From assembly GCA_965153355.1 (NCBI GenBank), contig OZ231128.1, positions 51,336,001 through 51,400,000 on the forward strand: DNA of 64,000 nt. Reading direction: 5' to 3'. A program made the position numbers and the translations under genes. Of this stretch, positions 1 to 11,803 are shown one piece after another. The notes below the pieces were generated by a model. It did no database searches. It saw only the letters and a list, made by a program, of their open reading frames with translations, and had not been told where the DNA came from. Source of the stretch: Flaccisagitta enflata. Lineage: Eukaryota; Chaetognatha; Sagittoidea; Aphragmophora. Positions within the stretch are counted from its first letter, which is position 1, and every line of letters starts with the position of its first letter.

Positions 1-275
1 GGGAGCATGACCGACAATCTTGGAGACCAGAGTCCCGGGCGCGCGCGTGGACTCGACAAAGTGCAAAAAGTAGAAGAAGAAGAAGAAGAAGAAGAAGAAG
101 AAGAAGAAGAAGAAGAAGAAGAAGAAGAAGAAGAAAAAGAAAAAGAAAAAGAAAAAGAAGAAGAAGAAGAAGAAGAAGAAGAAGAAAAAGAAAAAGAAAA
201 AGAAAAAGAAAGGAAGAAGCAGAAGCAGAAGCAGAAGCAGAAGATGACGAAAACGAAAAGAAAAAGAAAAAGAAA

Positions 276-307
<32 letters not shown>

Positions 308-437
308 AAAAAGAAAAAGAAAAAGAAAAAAAAAAAGAAAAAGAAAAAGAAGAAGAAGAAGAAGAAGAAGAAGAAGAAGAAGAAGAAGAAGAAGAAGAAG
401 AAGAAGAAGAAGAAGAAAAAAAAAGAAAGAAGAAAGA
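1..437 (+). repeat. GAA / GAAAAA purine microsatellite complex
   Basis: After about 70 bases of ordinary sequence there is a purine-only tract made of (GAA)n blocks alternating with (GAAAAA)n and AG(AAGC)n blocks to about 437. The open frame across it reads only Glu/Lys/Arg and is a repeat artefact. Confidence 0.95.
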
Positions 438-511
438 AGACCATGAAGGCAATGAGCATAAAATCAACGGCGAAGGAGTCATTAACATTTTATGGTGCGG
501 GGCGCACACCA

Positions 512-515
<4 letters not shown>

Positions 516-584
<69 letters not shown>
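516..584 (+). repeat. (GA)n microsatellite
   Basis: Uninterrupted AG dinucleotide run of about 68 bases following CACATGGAGAG. Both strands are open and read Arg-Glu or Ser-Leu, so the overlapping frames are not genes. Confidence 0.97.
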
Positions 585-585
<1 letters not shown>

Positions 586-610
586 AGAGAACAATAGTCG
601 CAAAAGCGTT

Positions 611-1171
611 AGATGGTCAGCGGTTCCCGTGCCCTGCTTAGGTAGGTTGTGCTGGAAGTAGAAGGGGAAGCAGGGCAGCAGCCCCAAAGGGGTCGATGAC
701 CTATGCTTTCACACATATGGGGAAATTTCTCTTTCTCCTCCTCCTCCTCCTCCGTCCCTCCCCCCCCTCAAATCCCAGTCTTGAGGCTAGAATTCCAGTC
801 TGGAAACCCAAATCCCAGCCTCAAGGCCCAAATCCTAGCTTAAAGGCCCAGATCTCTGCCTTGAGGCCCAAATCTCATCCTCGAGCTTTGGATCTGGGCC
901 TCTTGGCTGGGATTTGGACCTCAAGGCTGAGATTTGGGCCTCAAGGCTGGATTCTGGGCCTTTAGGCTAGAATTTGGGCCTTGAGGCTAGGATTTGGGCC
1001 TCAAGGCTGGGATTTGGGCCTTGAGGCTGGGAATTGGGTCCCTAGACTGGAATTTAGCCTCGAGACTGGGATTTGAGGGGGGGCGGATGTAGAAGGAGAA
1101 GGAGAAGGAGAAAATTCCCCATATGTGTGAAAGCATAGTTCATTGACCCCTTCGGGGCCGCTGCCCAAAAA
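611..1171 (-). mobile_element. GGGCAG-family element, copy A, with mirrored minisatellite core
   Basis: The outer left module (AGATGGTCAGCGG..., then TGCCCTGCTT...GAAGCAGGGCA) forms a hairpin of about 9 bp stem. The left inner end GGGCAGCAGCCCCAAAGGGG followed by the ATGACCTATGCTTTCACACA stretch is repeated inverted at about 1108-1166, ending CGGGGCCGCTGCCC and AAAAA. Between the ends is a 20-21 bp minisatellite on the theme GAGGCTGGGATTTGGGCCTC. Units read in one orientation up to about 885 and in the opposite orientation afterwards, so the core itself can fold back. No coding capacity. I see a repeat family with copies near 20.8, 21.5, 32.7, 33.7, 36.4, 39.6 and 56.3 kb; its transposition class is unknown. 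Confidence 0.85.
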
Positions 1172-1244
1172 GGCAATTAAAACAGAGCCAGTTAGGATAC
1201 TTATAGAAACACACTGACATGAATGAATGAATGAATTTTATTTA

Positions 1245-1457
1245 ACACCCCTTACAAAATTAGGCGAACTGGGAGTTTTTCTTCAAATCATTCTCCTGTC
1301 TAAACGGTTTGAGCTACAGATGCCAGATTGGACTCAAATGAAAGATATTTTAATTTTCTTTCATTTGAGTCCAATCTGGCATCTGTAGCTCAAACCGTTT
1401 AGACAGGAGAATGATTTGAAGAAAAACTCCCAGTTCGCCTAATTTTGTAAGGGGTGT
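1245..1457. mobile_element. Perfect palindromic MITE, 100-bp arms, TA target duplication
   Basis: Bases 1245-1344 and 1358-1457 are exact reverse complements by eye over 100 bases, with a 13-base loop. Ends are ACACCCC...GGGGTGT and TA flanks both sides (1243-1244, 1458-1459), as expected for Tc1/mariner-type insertion. The arm contains the motif CTAAACGGTTTGAGC...GATGCCAGATTGGACTC, which recurs in degenerate form inside several other elements of this window. Confidence 0.93.
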
Positions 1458-2423
<966 letters not shown>

Positions 2424-2451
<28 letters not shown>

Positions 2452-2463
2452 TATACACAAGCA

Positions 2464-2551
<88 letters not shown>
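2424..2551 (+). repeat. (ACGC)n followed by (CA)n microsatellite
   Basis: About seven ACGC units, a short linker with ATATACACAAGCAAAA, then about 42 CA dinucleotides. Confidence 0.97.
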
Positions 2552-2554
<3 letters not shown>

Positions 2555-3346
2555 GCAACTAGATACTAAGACTTGAAGAGAAGAAGCTAGAAGCCGAAGA
2601 CGCGTGGAGGGAATCTTAGCCAAGAAGCAATTACTCTAACGATCACGCCATAAGTTTCACTGACACTTTGGCTCTCTTTTCTTTCCTCCTCGTCTCTCCA
2701 TCATAGACCCACCCGGTCTTTCCTTCATGTTCCCTCCTTGTCTTTTCTCTATAGTCCCCCTTATCTCTTCTTTCTTCCCTCTTATCTTTCCTCCATGGTC
2801 CCCCTTATCTTTTCTTTCTTATCCCTTCCCATCTTCTTTCTTTCCTTTATGGCGACCCATGTCTTTCCTCCATTTTTCCCTTTTTTCTTCTTCCTTACCC
2901 CTTCCCTTTTTTTTGCCCCCCCCCCCTCCACCCGTGATTCTTTCTCGCGTTTGGCATCATTTGGATCCTCTTTCGGTCCACATTAATGGATCAAAGGATC
3001 ATTTAGTATTAAGGAAAACGTTTTTCCTTTTCTTCCACAAAATGAGCATTCCGCGCCTTGGAAAAGAGGGAACCAATCAAAGGGCTTCCGGGCGTTAATG
3101 CGACCAGTTTACCAAGAGGGCTCAAAATGATTATGGTGGAGGAATCAGTTGTTAAAAAAATTGGATTCAACAGCTAATTCTACTAGGAGAAAAGTGCTGT
3201 TCAAAAAAAGCTCATTTGAGTAGCTAACTTAAAACAGATCAAAGAGAAATCATTACAAACATAATTTGCTTGAGATCCGTTTTTGCAGGATATGATTCTA
3301 CAAATTCCGTTGATTTCTACCCATCATCGATCAACCATTTTATTGA
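2552..3346. other. Non-coding; pyrimidine-rich tract
   Basis: About 2665-2935 is strongly C/T biased (TTTCTTTCTTC and CCTTCCC patches), giving open frames with Phe/Pro/Leu/Ser only. The rest is AT-rich. No gene or RNA signature seen. Confidence 0.7.
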
Positions 3347-3350
3347 TTAA

Positions 3351-3959
3351 ACTACTACCTAGAGCAAAAGTCTTTGTTCACCTATAAACATAGATAACCT
3401 CACTTTGATGAAAGATAAGTAGGGAAAATTGGTGAGATCTGGAAACAGCTTCAAAAAAATCTTTCATTTGAGTCCAAAACCGTCCCAGTAGCTAAATGCG
3501 TTTAGAAATGAGAGCAATTTAAAGATTGCCAGTCACTTTTGAAAATTGGGAAATGAATTGAGGTTATTTTCTGTGTCATTCATTTTTCCAAAAACGTGCC
3601 CGTCAAGACATGAAAAAACTTGACTGAACAAACGCCAGTGGCTGAAAAAGGTTCAAGGCCTGCTAACGCAATTCACCAAGATTTATCCCCTCAAAGAGTT
3701 TCTGGACCCAGAAGACGTGAGAGATAATCTATTACTACAAAGGGACTGACATAAAATCGCATGTGATCTTAAATGACAAGGTTTGGTAAAATACCTCCAG
3801 AGGCCTCAGAAATTGTTACAGTGACCTATAGAAGCAGGCTTTGTCATGGGAGGAAGTCAGATGAAGTATATAAACCATAATATAATTTTATTTGTCCATA
3901 TTTCATATCTAAACAAGTTCTTAGCCCAAGTGAACGAAGACTTTTGCTCTAGGTAGTAA
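3351..3959. mobile_element. MITE with ACTACTACCTAGAGC ends between TTAA sites
   Basis: The start ACTACTACCTAGAGCAAAAG and its continuation GTCTTTGTTCAC recur inverted at about 3929-3959 with few mismatches. TTAA stands immediately outside both ends (3347-3350 and 3960-3963), which fits a TTAA-inserting (piggyBac-type) or TA-inserting element of 609 bp. Interior is AT-rich, non-coding, and carries a degenerate copy of the CTTTCATTTGAGTCC...GTTTAGAAATG core also seen in other elements. Confidence 0.75.
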
Positions 3960-6404
3960 TTAACAATTCAATGACTTCACTCATTAAAGTTTGTTCAAAA
4001 TATTAGCATATTTGAGGGGAATAATGTTGCCCTGTCTCACGGCAGCTCAAATCAACTTTTTTTTTAATCAGCATGGAGACAAAAGTGTACTTACAACTAC
4101 CATCATGGTGATGCCTGGTCGGAGGTCGGTGATGAGGGAATATGATGAAGGAGTGACTTCAAGTAAGAATGTAGGGAGTTTTGGAGTGGATGTGGGTTAT
4201 TGTTATCAAGGCGATGATGATAATCAAATTTCGAATGTTTCACAGTGATTTCTTGAACATGCTTTGGGCTACGAATGATTCAATGGTAACAAGAATTCTT
4301 TAATCTTCATGTTCATGGAAATGTCGTTGTTGATAAAGCAAGCACGCCTTTGTTATAGATCAACTTGAGTCTTTGGTAGAGCTGTGTCAATTAAGGTAGT
4401 TTGATCGATAATGAACTCTTCTGTATTTCCGTCACTTTGAACCCTACGTACATTTCTTCTGACAAAGTAATCCTTAAGAATTTGCGTCCACAATCAGAAA
4501 ATTAACACGAATTCGCTTTGTTCTTTTGTCCACAAATTGGGTGTCGAAGTGTTGACGATGGCTGATTGCGACCTCTAAAAGATTAGATTGTCAGAAACAA
4601 ATGGCGCTCCAACAAAAGAGCAACTCCGCCTCTGTTCCTTTTAAAGTTTTGTCATGTATATTGCATTTTTGATCAAGGCTGGAATAGAAAGCATATGTAG
4701 ACAGGAATGAGTACTTAATCATCACTCAATACTGACAGAAAAAGAATTGACCTGGCTCACTCGGTAATCTGGGGTGAGATCAGTCCCCAGAGGCTGAGGT
4801 ATGTAATGACAGAAGTAAAAAATACCCAATTTTCAGAAGTTCTGTAACGAAAAAAATACTCAAGATGTATGATTTTCTTAAAAACCACAAAAAACCCAAA
4901 GACCGACAGACGGACAGACAAACGATATGCATAACGGGTTAGAGAGTCATATGCAAGGTTAGATACATACACGCTCATGACACTCATGAGGTACACTCTT
5001 TATTTTTTTTAAGGACCAGTTTTTTTTTTCTGAGGCTGGGATGTCTTTAAATTTTTGCAAATTCCAAGCTGAAATGTTCTTAACGTGTCCTTAATACTTT
5101 TCTGTAATTTTTTTATGATTGTTTTATACAGTGATATAATTGATGTACAGTATAAGGTAATACAAGTTACATATGACAGTGACTGCTGATCATAGCAAAA
5201 TCAAAGTTTATTTCATAAGACTAATTGTTATTTTTTATGAATGCAACTATTTCCTCAAAAAATTCGTGTAAAAACAGTTAAAACTATGAATCAAAAATCA
5301 TTATTCTTCAAATCTGAGGCTGGGCTTCGTCCTTAAAATGTCCTTAATTTTTAGTAAGATTTCAGCCTCAATGTCCTTATAAACTTTGTCCTTACTCAAA
5401 AAAAGATTGTAGTGGAAATGCACCAAAATCGAATGAATCCTATGCACCTGTGTTTCAAAACCTTCGGAGGGGTTTTACCCTTACCTTCCATACTCCATTC
5501 CCTCTCATGGCTCTAAACTGTTTAAGAAGCCATTTTTGCTTATTTGAACTAGTTTTGGCGTACAATTTTATTAAAAGCTGGTAAAAAAATGCTTTATGAT
5601 GTGTAATTCTACATAAACTGACTGCCCTCAACCTTTGTTTTGAGGTTTCTGCTCAATATTACCGCCCCAAAACTGCCTCAAATAGGCAAAAAACATCAAT
5701 TTTTAGCAGTTCTTGGGCAGTGGTATCGAGCAAAAACCTCAGAACTATGATTCACAAGGGTAAAAACATGTCAGGTCATGTTGAATAGGTTATAATAAAG
5801 TTTTTTTTGTCAATTTTGAACTGGTCCCTCCGCCGAAACAAGCTTAAAATGGCAAGAATGCCTGGTTTCCCCATGAATTCTGATTTTAGCTTTAGGGCCA
5901 GATGAACGCTGTATATATTCTAAATCGTAAAACATTCCAGAATATTCTAAATCTTCAGACGGGAAATGACATATCATCTAGGAAATAAATATACGGACAC
6001 CAAACCATGATTGCAGCAGCTAAGCTTCAATACCCCCCCAAAAAATTGAAAGCAGATCAACAAACTATGACAAAAAATCTTCCATTCAAGACCAAGCAGA
6101 GTTCAGTGGCTCAATCCGTTTTCAAATGACATCGTTTTGAAGAAAAATAGTCATTTCACCAAAGTCATATTCAGAAGATTTCTGTTCAATTTTTTAGAGG
6201 ACAAGCTACATTGAAAAAGCTTTTAAATCTAAACTGATTGATCAAAATCATTCTGCATGGCCTCATTAGATCACATTTTTGGTTGTTAGAAAAATAAAGG
6301 CTACAGTAAAACATGTTGCTGTAATATTATCAAATGTCAATAGAAAACAAAACTGATTCAATGATTACTTATTGACAAATCAGGGATACACTGATTCAAA
6401 TTAA
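3960..6404. other. AT-rich non-coding stretch
   Basis: No gene seen in about 2.4 kb. An open frame of 85 codons at 3991-4248 has no recognisable domain and is probably chance. About 5639-5748 is an imperfect inverted repeat (TTTGAGGTTTCTGCTC against GAGCAAAAACCTCAGA), possibly an old MITE core. GAGGCTGGG motifs near 5031 and 5318 lie beside CTTAA-rich segments. A degenerate copy of the CTAAACGG-type core lies at about 6060-6150. Confidence 0.6.
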
Positions 6405-6698
6405 AACAAGCCCGACCGGGCAACGATGCGTCCGGGCCGTGTCTCTGTGTGTGTTGATCATGTGACATATACGGAGAGACAGATGGACGAACAGACAGGT
6501 GAAACGACTAATATGTAAAGGATTAAAGGAGTAAAGGAGTATAGGATCTCACCGTGGCAAAAAAAAAACATCTGAGAAACGCGGTTTTTGCACTTGCGTA
6601 ACGGACATACCAACGGACCGACGGACGTACCGACGGACAGACGGGCAGACAGACGAACCCTCTTACAGAGATGCGTTCCTGACGGACGCATCTAAAAA
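6405..6698 (+). mobile_element. AACAAGG-family element, GATGCGT subfamily
   Basis: Starts AACAAGCCCGACCGGGCAAC, then the 5' arm GATGCGTCC. Internal GGACGAACAGACAGG and CGACGGACGTACCGACGG tracts form the minisatellite. The 3' end is a hairpin GATGCGT...ACGCATC followed by TAAAAA. The 5' arm can pair with the last hairpin arm. Related closely to the element at 41,774-42,496. Confidence 0.85.
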
Positions 6699-7151
6699 TC
6701 ATGGAAATTCAAAACAGAGACTCTTGATAGATGAAAATACCATATAATGACTGAAAATTGATTTATTTTGATTACTATTTCATTCAGTGAATGAATAGGC
6801 TATATTTTCTCCAGCTGTCCGTATATTTATTTCCTACATAGTATGGACAGACAGTGTGATTTTGTTCTGTTGATAATTATTGCGAAAGTGTTCTTTTTTC
6901 TCTGTGGATTTTCTTTTGAAGCGACCAGATTCTAGATACAATGGCTTTTGACGAAAAATACCACCCCCATCCCCCAAAATAGCGTCTTTTTTCATTTGGT
7001 TTTGAATTTTGGTTGTATTTTTCGTGGCATTAGTTTGTGCGAGTAATTCTAAAAGCGTGTTGAGAATCGAAATCGTTCCAGACGACGGAAAAACTGTCAA
7101 CTTGTCAACGCCTCTCTTCAATTGACAGCCAGAAGATGAGAAAACGAAAAG
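6699..7151. other. AT-rich non-coding stretch
   Basis: No repeat family, gene or RNA recognised. The minus-strand open frame crossing 6834-7238 runs into the next element and has no known domain. Confidence 0.5.
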
Positions 7152-7366
7152 AACAAGTGACGCGGGGTCACAATATCGTTGCGGACGGGTGGGCAGGGGC
7201 ATCCAACCCCCATCCACACTCCAACCAACCCCCAACACTCAAACTCAAAAACTATCTAAAATGCCCGTTTCCCCACTTTTCAACTTAATGACCGCTTCTG
7301 ACGGATGGACCAACGGATAGACGGACGGTCAAAGCCTCTTATAGAGTTGCGTGTCTGCAACTAAAA
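7152..7366 (+). mobile_element. AACAAGG-family element, GTTGCG subfamily
   Basis: Begins AACAAGTGACGCGGGGTCAC, with 5' arm GTTGCGGACGGGTGGGCAGGG. Has GACGGATGGACCAACGG repeats and a terminal hairpin AGTTGC-GTGTCT-GCAACT followed by AAAA. Its first bases resemble the 22-bp array unit at 24,223-24,442. Confidence 0.82.
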
Positions 7367-7917
7367 GATAAAGAAAAATAGACGTAAAGAGAGAAAAAAA
7401 AAAGAAAAGAAAGAGAAAGAAAGAAAATAGAAAAGAAAAAAGTTTTCAAAAAACAGATGATCAGCAAAATGAAGATGGAGCGATATTTTATTAAGGAGTA
7501 ACGGTGCCAAATTCTTCGCACGCGATGAACGGTTTTGGGCCGTGGATATTTTTTTTTTTGGCAAGACGGTGCAAGACCATATGCGTCTCTAATGATGGAT
7601 TCGGCTTTAAGCAGGTTTAATGCATTATAGAAAATGAAAGGAAGTGGAAGAGGAAAAGATAAATGAGAGAAAAAAGAATGAATTTACATGAAATTGATTA
7701 CATTTGTAGAAAGCTATATTGAATAAATGAATGCAGCTATGTAACAATTACTGGATATTGGATAATGTTTTGATTTTAGGAAAATCTAGAGACTAACAGT
7801 AAGAAAACCACGATTTGTGTTTATAAAAAGAGACAGATGGTCTTTCTCGAGAATCGAACTCTTTGGAGGAGCAGCAGTGAAGTCTCGAGACTTGAAGAAA
7901 TGTTTGGAATATGAAAG
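7367..7917. other. A-rich non-coding stretch
   Basis: Purine-rich block at about 7368-7440 (AAAGAAAGAG patterns), then AT-rich sequence. No gene seen. Confidence 0.6.
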
Positions 7918-8049
7918 AACAAGGCCAAGTAGGCCAATAAGGTGCGACGTGTGGATCGTCGAACGAATGCGTTACCCAACCAACCGACCAACCAACCGAC
8001 CAACCAACGGACACAGCCAGTTATAGAGGTGCTTTGTCGCACCTAAAAA
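7918..8049 (+). mobile_element. AACAAGG-family element, GGTGCGAC subfamily (type copy)
   Basis: Compact 132-bp copy that shows the family plan: AACAAGGCCAAGTAGGCCAA; 5' arm GGTGCGAC; GATCGTCGAACGAATGCG; six ACCAACCG-type minisatellite units; GGACACAGCCAGTTATAG; hairpin AGGTGC-TTTGTC-GCACCT; AAAAA. The last hairpin arm together with its loop (GTCGCACC) is also complementary to the 5' arm, so two alternative pairings exist. This asymmetric subterminal repeat, internal short tandem and 3' hairpin are the known hallmarks of Helentron-derived non-autonomous elements. The class assignment is inference; no Rep/helicase is in the window. Confidence 0.88.
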
Positions 8050-8741
8050 GGAAAGAAATCTGAGGGTTGATCTTCGAGGACGTCGCGGGAAAGAGAGGAA
8101 AAGAAGGGACTAGATCGCCGCAAGCAACTCCCAACAAAGTTCAGAGCGAAGGCTGGGAACAAAGGTTTATCACAAACAAAAACAGAAAAGAGCTGTGTAG
8201 GCAAAACCGGATGGGGAGGCTTTGCAAGATCGACAGACGTACTCACGGATCGACAGTCGAATGACCATGAAGAGATAGACGTACTCATGGATGTGCCAAT
8301 CAACGAGACTGTCACGTTCAAACTACGAAAAGTTAGAAAGAAAAAAAAAACCCGAAAAACAAAAAATAAAAAGAAAGAACAGAACAGAGCAAAACAAGGT
8401 AAGAGGAAAAAACGAAACAAGAAGAAAAAAAAAACAATCAAAAATAAACAACAAACAGAAAAAAAAACAAGAAGACAAAAAAAAAAAAAAAAAAACGAAA
8501 AAAACGAAAAAACGAAAAAAAAAAAACAAACAAAAAAAAGGACAAAATAGACAAAACAGACAACAAAAAACAAAAAACACACAAAAGAAAAAAAAACAAC
8601 ACAGAAAAACCAAAAACCAAAAACCAAAAACCAAAAAAACTAAAAACTAAAAACTAAAAACTAAAAACTAAAAACTAAAAACTAAAAACTAAAAACTAAA
8701 AACTAAAAACTAAAAACTAAAAACTAAAGAAAAAAAAAACA

Positions 8742-8774
<33 letters not shown>

Positions 8775-8878
8775 CAAAAGACAAAAGACAAAAAACAAAA
8801 AAACAAAAAACAAAAAACAAAAAACAAAAAAGCGAAAAACAAAATGAAAAACGAAGAGACACAAACTTCACGATGTAG
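8050..8878. repeat. A-rich / ACAAAA low-complexity block with (AAAAACT)n array
   Basis: About 8335-8870 is almost only A and C with G spikes. An AAAAACT heptamer array runs about 8636-8726, and A-runs of about 28 occur near 8745-8772. The block lies between two AACAAGG-family copies in inverted orientation. The Lys- or Phe-rich open frames are artefacts. Confidence 0.9.
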
Positions 8879-9002
8879 TTTTTAGGTGCGACAAAGCACC
8901 TCTATAACTGGCTGTGTCCGTTGGTCGGTTGGTCGGTTGGTCGGGTAACGTATTCGTTCGACGATCCACATGTCGCACCTTATTGGCCTACTAGGCCTTG
9001 TT
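8879..9002 (-). mobile_element. AACAAGG-family element, GGTGCGAC subfamily, inverted partner
   Basis: Reads TTTTTAGGTGCGACAAAGCA to GGCCTACTAGGCCTTGTT on the plus strand, the reverse complement of the 7,918 copy with a different number of GGTTGGTC units. The two copies face each other across 829 bp. Confidence 0.88.
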
Positions 9003-9276
9003 CAAATAAAAGAAATGTAGAACTTCGAAAAAACGATGAATTTCCCGAAGTGCCACAGGTTCAAACTCAAGATAACGGTCAACCACTATACGCAAAAAAG
9101 GTTCAATGTCGTGATGATGATGACGAGGACGAGGGGAAAGCCTAAAAATAGAATAAAGAAACCCTCGGAAGAAAGAAAGAAAGTATGATGAGGAGGAGGA
9201 GGAGAAGGAGACCAAAGAGAGACACTCTTTTGGGATGAAGTCGAGAGTAAAAACCAAAACATGACATATGAGGAGC

Positions 9277-9372
<96 letters not shown>

Positions 9373-9386
9373 ATGAATTGATAATT

Positions 9387-9483
<97 letters not shown>

Positions 9484-9536
9484 GATGATGATGATGATGA
9501 TGAAGATGATGACGATGTCGATGATGATATGATGAC

Positions 9537-9628
<92 letters not shown>

Positions 9629-9655
9629 CGATGATGGTTGTTTTCTTCCAAAATG
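9003..9655. repeat. (GA)n and (GAT)n microsatellites
   Basis: After a purine-rich lead, (GA)n covers about 9279-9367 and (GAT)n about 9389-9640, with short interruptions near 9480 and 9500-9538. The long minus-strand frame reads poly-Ile/Ser/His and is a repeat artefact. Confidence 0.96.
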
Positions 9656-10281
9656 AGAATAGCGACACGAAACTAAGAAACGAGCAGCAGCTCTCAGCCT
9701 AAATTAGTTTTAATGGTATGTTCCAAAAGAGAGAGAAGAAACCGAGTGGAGGAGAGGATTGAAAATAAGGAAGAGGCGGAGCAGGAAGAGCAGAGAGAAC
9801 AAGGAGAGCTAGAGAACGAAAAGGAAACAATCAGACAACCCTAAATGAAAACGTAAATTGGGTGACAACTTTTTATGACTCTAATTGGCTACCAGCTTAT
9901 GAAATACATGTAGATCTGTTTTCCTCTGCATCAGAATTAATAAAGGACAATCTACTCAATACATCCCAGATTCGTGGAGCCCCACATTTCACAACCCAAC
10001 CACCTCCTAAGCGTCTCTGTGGCAAAGCTTCAACAAGTGATTGAAAGAATGAACAAGGCAATGAAACAAAACATCATCACGTGTCGCAAAGGGAATGGTA
10101 GAGAAACATTTCTCCTTTTTCATTGCCCCTTTTCAATTTTATATTCTGAAATGAAAGGAGATCTAAAACGTCTTAGTAGACTTGAGAAAGATGATCATTT
10201 TGCTGCTTACTTACTTTCCTCCTTTACTAGCTTACCCCTTGATTTTCTGTGAGGTTGCCATAAGGTGTCTCTGTCTTGGTG
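9656..10281. other. Non-coding stretch
   Basis: No gene or repeat family recognised. Open frames of 60-92 codons here have no domain. Confidence 0.5.
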
Positions 10282-10616
<335 letters not shown>

Positions 10617-11083
10617 ATCATCTTTGTATGATGACTTAAGCAAAAGGGTTTGAAGACGAATAGCGGCAATAACACTAGCAATAACAACAACAAGAACATT
10701 AACGACAAGAACAATGACGACAACGATGCTCTTTACCAGTTGCAGCGGAACTCTTCAATGAGTCGTCAGAACAGTGGAATAATTGTTTTTAGCCGATCGT
10801 TATGACTATGGCTGTCTCTGATTGTTTCCTTAGCTTAGCTCCTTTCCTTCATGGAAGGAATCATGCTGCGATGTTGTATCAAAATGGATGTAATAACTTA
10901 TAAGGTCAACAACGATGTCATTGACGTCGGAGGCAAGGAGGCAAGGAGGCAAGGAGACATAGCTTAATTTCAGGCTTTGTAGCACTGTAGTGCATCAAAA
11001 AAACGAATCCAGGGATATGAAAAAATGAAGAAAATTTCTTCACCCATGTACAATTTTGTACATTTTGTTATAATTTGGTGTTC
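10617..11083. other. Non-coding stretch
   Basis: AT-rich with a GGAGGCAA triplication near 10,930. No gene seen. Confidence 0.5.
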
Positions 11084-11360
11084 TTTTTAGATGCGTCCTC
11101 GCATCTCTATAATAGGCTGTGTCCGTCGGTTGGTTGGTTGGTCGGTCGGTTGGTCGGTAACGCATTCACTAAAAACATCAAAATCAAGCAATTTTTAAAC
11201 AGAAATTTAGTTCTACCCCAGTAAAAGAAGCATACATCAAGTAAATCATTCATTCAATCGTTCATTCATTCACAAATGACATTCATTCATAAAAAAAAAC
11301 ATTCATTCATAAAAAACGTTCATTCAAAGAGGACGTATCGTTGGCCTACTTGGCCTTGTT
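11084..11360 (-). mobile_element. AACAAGG-family element, GATGCG subfamily
   Basis: Minus orientation. The terminal hairpin appears on the plus strand as AGATGCG-TCCT-CGCATCT directly after TTTTT, followed by TCTATAATAGGCTGTGTCCG and GGTTGGTC repeats. The 5' end reads GGACGTATCGTTGGCCTACT then TGGCCTTGTT. An ATTCATTC-rich insert at about 11,245-11,325 lengthens this copy to 277 bp. Confidence 0.85.
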
Positions 11361-11740
11361 TATGAGAGTTTTCAAAACTAATTCTTCGGGCAGATTCTTT
11401 ACAGAGCTTCTTTACAGAGCTTTTTACTTGAAACGCCCTCGACCTTCTCCTCCTCCTGGTTAATCAACGCTTCCTTCTTAGCCCCACCGCCCTCTTACCC
11501 CGCCCCCCCAACAAAAGAAAGCTTCCCTCTCACCCTCTCCCCAGCTCATATAAGAACCATACGGGCTTCATTCGGAGCGGGCCAAAGCAGCCAAAATTTT
11601 GTCTTACTTCATTAACTCGCCATGAACTTTTCATTGAGTGTCATTATTGCCAGCGTCTGTCTTTAGCACTTTCCTCATCTCTTTAACTGACGCCGCGGCC
11701 GGCAGCCCGGCGCTGCCCCGCGCTGCCGTCTACGAGGCCG
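11361..11740 (+). promoter_or_regulatory. Possible TATA promoter and signal-peptide-like start (weak)
   Basis: A GC-richer patch holds TATAAG at 11,549-11,554, a TCATTC initiator-like motif at about 11,568, and an ATG at 11,622 with context CTCGCCATGA. The ATG opens a frame reading MNFSLSVIIASVCL and then stops at TAG. The next frame continues as a hydrophobic Ser/Leu-rich segment, then DAAAGSPALPRAAVYE and a poly-Ala stretch encoded by (GCC)n. A one-base shift would give a secreted Ala-rich protein start, as in structural or cuticle-type proteins. The frame is broken and no family is recognised; TATA-to-initiator spacing is about 19-20 bases, shorter than usual. I treat it as a hint of an eroded or misassembled gene start. 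Confidence 0.15.
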
Positions 11741-11751
11741 CCGCCGCCGCC

Positions 11752-11803
<52 letters not shown>

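Noticed and set aside
7-597. 196-codon Glu/Lys/Arg-rich frame at the window start
   Set aside because: It is a translation of GAA/GAAAAA/GA microsatellites; other frames over the same tract are also open.
3991-4248. 85-codon frame with Met-rich start
   Set aside because: No domain and no neighbouring signals; length is expected by chance in this much sequence.
7840-7870. TCTCGAGAATCGAACTC resembles an inverted tRNA T-arm
   Set aside because: No acceptor, D or anticodon arm can be placed at the right distances on the minus strand.
8991-9668. Poly-His/Ile/Ser frame
   Set aside because: GAT and GA microsatellites only.
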